A stretch of DNA of 8,242 bases from an uncultured Novosphingobium sp. (GTDB lineage: Bacteria > Pseudomonadota > Alphaproteobacteria > Sphingomonadales > Sphingomonadaceae), in contig CALMBN010000147.1 in NCBI GenBank assembly GCA_937860195.1, forward strand, positions 1 through 8,242. The letters run 5' to 3'. The stretch's first letter is position 1, and every line of letters begins with the position of its first letter. Below the pieces are notes generated by a model. It was not told the DNA's origin, searched no databases, and saw only the letters and a program-made list of their open reading frames with translations. Position numbers and translations under genes: made by a program. Positions 5,325 through 8,242 of the stretch are shown here, piece after piece.

Positions 5325-8242
5325 TCGCACTGGCCCCAGCGTTTATTCGATCGCCGCGCACCGCGGCTTTGCCGATGCGTTGGTCGCAGGCTTGATCCCG
5401 CGTTACGCCGAGCAGGACTTTGGCCTCGCCCGGTTGACACTGCTGCTCCCCAGCCGCCGGGCCGAACGGATCGTGACCGAGGCGTTCGTGCGGCTTTCGG
5501 GCGGCGGGCTGTTGTTGCCGCGGATGGCGATGGTCGGCGATCTTGATCTGGATGAGACGCTGGGACCGTTGCTCGACCCCTTGGGGGCAGGGGTCGACGT
5601 TCCGTCCGCCGTCGATCCGGTGCGGCGCTGGCTGCGGCTGGCTGACTTGCTCAAGATCGAATTGGGTCAGCAAGCCCCACCAACTCCCGGCTTGTTGCGA
5701 CTTGCCTTTGAAACGGCGCGAACGATGGACCGGCTGGCGATCGAGGGGATCGAGCTTGGTGATTTGCTGCAAGATCGGGTGGCTGGAATTGTTGGCGAGC
5801 AGGCCGAGCATTGGCGATCATCGACCCGCACCTTCGCCCGGGTGCAGGTGCAGTGGCTGGCCGAACAGGTCGCGCGCGGCGAAGTTGATCCGCCGGTTCG
5901 CCGCAACCTGCTGTTCGATCACGCCGCGCGGCGTTGGAAAGAGGTTCCGCCACCGCACCCGGTGGTGGCTGCCGGAATCACCAGCGCCTCGCCCGCATTG
6001 GCCCGCCTGCTGCGCGTGGTCAGCGATCTGCCGAACGGTGCAGTTATCCTGCCCGATCTCGATCTTGGGCTTGAAAGCGCCGTTTGGGATTCTCTTGGCA
6101 ATGCCGGAATTCCGCCCGCCGAAGGCGAGCCGCCGTTTGGTTCCACTGATGCCCTGGCGCATCCGCAGTATCACCTGAAACTGCTGCTGAACCGGATGGG
6201 AGTGGCCCGGGGAGAGGTTGATCCATGGCATCGCGCCGGGCTGGCCGCTGCTCCGCCAGAACGCAGCAAAGCGATCTCCAACCTGTTTCTGCCGCCGGAA
6301 GGCAGCGCGGGCTGGGTGTCCCTCAAGCCTGAGCAGCGCCGCCTGTCCGGCGTGCGGCTGATGGAAAGCGCACATCCGGGGGAAGAGGCGCAGGCAATTG
6401 CACTGCTGATCCGGCAGGCGTTGCAACTGCCGGAAAAACGCGTTGCTCTGGTCACGCCGGATCGCGGCCTGGCAGCGCGCGTTGTGGCCCATCTTCAGCG
6501 CTGGGACGTGCAGGCCGACGATACTGCTGGGCAGCCGTTACCGCAGACCACCAGCGGGCGGGTGATCCTGCTGCTTGCCGAAGTGGCCGCCAGCGCGGCA
6601 TCGCCGGTGCCTTTGCTGGCTCTGCTGACCCACCCCTATGCCGGTGCGGGAGACGGCCGGCCGAGCTGGCTCGACAATGCCCGCGCGCTCGATCTGGAAC
6701 TGCGTGGACCGCGTCCGGCTCCCGGCTTCGGGCCGATCCATGCGGCGATTGCGGCGCTGGCCGAGCGGGGCCGGGGCGATGGAATTGCGGCCTGGTGGGA
6801 AGGCGCAGAGGCAATCCTCGCACCGCTGCTCGATTTGCCTGAGGACCTGCCGCTGGCCGAAGCGCTTGATCGGCTTGCCGCAGTCGGCGAGGCCCTGTGC
6901 GGCGAGCGATTGTGGGGCGAGGCCGATGGCCGCGCCCTGTCTGCATGGATCGAGGAACTGCGCGAGGCGGCGGCTCCAGTCGGCACCCGGTTGTCTTCTG
7001 AAGACCTGCCGCGGGTGCTGCGTGATGCGATGGAGCGGGTCTCGGTCCGGCCATCGTGGGGCGGGCATCCGCGCGTGGCAATCTATGGCCTGCTCGAAGC
7101 GCGGATGAGCCGGGCCGATCTGGTGATCTGTGCCGGGCTGACCGAAGGCTCGTGGCCGGCCTCACCCAGCCCGGAGCCGTTGCTCCCGCCCGCCGTGCTG
7201 CGTGCCCTGGGGGTACCCGGCGGCGAGTTCCGGATTGGCCTCGCCGCGCACGATCTGGCTGGCGCACTGGGCGCGCCCGAAGTGGTGCTGAGCTGGGCGC
7301 TGCGTGATGAAAGCGGACCGGTGATCCCCAGCCGGTTTGTGCTGCGGGTGCAGGCGATGCTGGGCGATCTGGCCAAGGCCCACCGCGAGGTCGAGGCGCT
7401 GACGCTGGCCCGCAGTATCGATCACATGCCCCAGCTTCCGCCCTATCCGCAGCCGCAACCTTGCCCTTCAACGGTGCAGCGCGATGTTGCACTGGCCGTG
7501 ACCGCCATCGACCGCCTGCGCGGCGATCCCTATCAGTTTTACGCGGGGTCGATCTTGCGGTTGCGGCGGCTCGATCCGCTCGATGCTGAACCCAGCGCTG
7601 CTTGGCAGGGTACGGTGGTGCACAACGTAATGGAGCGCTGGCACAAAGCCGGAGGCCGTGCGGGCGAACTGCTGGCAATCGCGCAGGAGGAACTCGCCGC
7701 GATGCAGGCTCATCCGGTCACCCGCAGCCTGTGGTGGCCCCGGCTGGCCCAGGGACTGGAATGGATCGATGCCCAGATTGCGGCCGATGCGGGGCAGGGG
7801 CGGGTGGTTCTCAACAGTGAAATCAAAGGCAAATTCACGCTCGGCGGGGTAACGATCAAGGGCCGGGCTGACCGGATTGACCGCGCGGCAGACGGCTCGC
7901 TGGTGGTGGTAGATTACAAGACCGGTGCGCCGCCAAGTGCAAAACAAGTGCAGGATGGCTTCGCACTCCAGCTTGGGACGCTGGGCTTGATGGCGGCTGC
8001 GGGCGGGTTTGAAGGCGTGGCAGGCGTACCGAACGGGTTCGAATACTGGTCGTTCGCCAAGGACAAGAACCGCGACAATGCATTCGGTTACCGGTTCGAA
8101 CCGATCCTGGAAGGCAAGAAGAAATCAGGCCTGCCGCGCGGCGAAGTGCTGAGCAAGACCGAGGGCTTTTTACGCGAGGCAATCGGCAAATGGATCAAGG
8201 GCGAGGAACCCTTTACCGCGCGGCTCAATCCCGATCTGGGCG
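5317..8242 (+). CDS. addB: Double-strand break repair nuclease subunit AddB (alphaproteobacterial type), 3' partial
   Basis: AddB is the second subunit of the AddAB helicase-nuclease, which resects double-strand breaks and loads RecA. The frame is open for 975 codons to the window edge without a stop; alphaproteobacterial AddB is about 1000 aa, so only a short tail is missing. I start it at GTG 5317, eight bases inside murU, because the family-like segment VYSIAAHRGFADAL follows within 9 residues and no ATG is available. Visible landmarks: LLLPSRR at 42-48, IYGLLEARMSRADL at 589-602 and GLTEGSWP at 607-614 (helicase-like core), then the RecB-type nuclease with GTVVHNVMERW (His769), GRADRID (Asp852) and VVDYKTG (Asp866, Lys868). 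No Walker A motif is visible near the N-terminus, and DPYQFYA (from Asp737) stands where iron-sulfur AddB proteins have a Cys-Pro motif. addA would be expected just downstream. The identification is secure. Confidence 0.95.
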   Translation, partial: MADRTGPSVYSIAAHRGFADALVAGLIPRYAEQDFGLARLTLLLPSRRAERIVTEAFVRLSGGGLLLPRMAMVGDLDLDETLGPLLDPLGAGVDVPSAVDPVRRWLRLADLLKIELGQQAPPTPGLLRLAFETARTMDRLAIEGIELGDLLQDRVAGIVGEQAEHWRSSTRTFARVQVQWLAEQVARGEVDPPVRRNLLFDHAARRWKEVPPPHPVVAAGITSASPALARLLRVVSDLPNGAVILPDLDLGLESAVWDSLGNAGIPPAEGEPPFGSTDALAHPQYHLKLLLNRMGVARGEVDPWHRAGLAAAPPERSKAISNLFLPPEGSAGWVSLKPEQRRLSGVRLMESAHPGEEAQAIALLIRQALQLPEKRVALVTPDRGLAARVVAHLQRWDVQADDTAGQPLPQTTSGRVILLLAEVAASAASPVPLLALLTHPYAGAGDGRPSWLDNARALDLELRGPRPAPGFGPIHAAIAALAERGRGDGIAAWWEGAEAILAPLLDLPEDLPLAEALDRLAAVGEALCGERLWGEADGRALSAWIEELREAAAPVGTRLSSEDLPRVLRDAMERVSVRPSWGGHPRVAIYGLLEARMSRADLVICAGLTEGSWPASPSPEPLLPPAVLRALGVPGGEFRIGLAAHDLAGALGAPEVVLSWALRDESGPVIPSRFVLRVQAMLGDLAKAHREVEALTLARSIDHMPQLPPYPQPQPCPSTVQRDVALAVTAIDRLRGDPYQFYAGSILRLRRLDPLDAEPSAAWQGTVVHNVMERWHKAGGRAGELLAIAQEELAAMQAHPVTRSLWWPRLAQGLEWIDAQIAADAGQGRVVLNSEIKGKFTLGGVTIKGRADRIDRAADGSLVVVDYKTGAPPSAKQVQDGFALQLGTLGLMAAAGGFEGVAGVPNGFEYWSFAKDKNRDNAFGYRFEPILEGKKKSGLPRGEVLSKTEGFLREAIGKWIKGEEPFTARLNPDLG

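Noticed and set aside
5543..6178. 211-codon plus-strand frame inside addB
   Set aside because: It is out of frame with the AddB reading frame, which runs unbroken from 5317 to the window end, and the peptide resembles no known family.
6452..7678. 408-codon open frame on the minus strand opposite addB
   Set aside because: The product is a low-complexity Arg/Pro/Ala-rich sequence typical of a shadow frame, and the plus strand there encodes conserved AddB motifs.

Overview
The window is about 8.2 kb of GC-rich DNA from an alphaproteobacterium, most likely in the Sphingomonadales (Sphingomonadaceae/Erythrobacteraceae-like). I infer this from protein signatures and gene order: ahcY, a DivL-type kinase homologue, tsaE, an AmgK-type sugar kinase, a MurU-type nucleotidyltransferase and an alphaproteobacterial-type addB, all on the plus strand. 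No mobile element, CRISPR array, tRNA or rRNA gene was seen. This looks like core chromosome rather than an accessory island.

Layout. Positions 1-752 hold the C-terminal half of S-adenosylhomocysteine hydrolase, whose 5' end lies outside the window. An 81-bp gap (753-833) follows; it contains a 10-bp perfect palindrome and a GC-rich hairpin covering the ribosome-binding region of the next gene. From 834 to the window end there is a tightly packed five-gene run: divL (834-3191), tsaE (3188-3631), amgK (3628-4611), murU (4608-5324) and addB (5317 to the end, 3' truncated). The first three junctions are 4-bp ATGA stop/start overlaps and the last is an 8-bp overlap with a GTG start, so the run is probably one operon with translational coupling.

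How the genes relate. AmgK and MurU form a clear two-step pathway that turns recycled MurNAc into UDP-MurNAc. The other members belong to different processes: DivL to cell-cycle and polarity signalling, TsaE to the tRNA t6A modification, and AddB to double-strand break repair. AhcY recycles the product of SAM-dependent methylation and is probably a separate upstream transcription unit.

The most notable points are: (1) the kinase has Tyr573 where the phospho-accepting His of the H-box should be, while its ATP-binding motifs are intact, which marks it as a DivL-type pseudokinase or regulator; (2) the hairpin directly upstream of divL would mask its ribosome-binding site; (3) AddB lacks a visible Walker A motif and the Cys of the iron-sulfur site but keeps its nuclease motif. 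I do not see strong evidence for a wholly new system.
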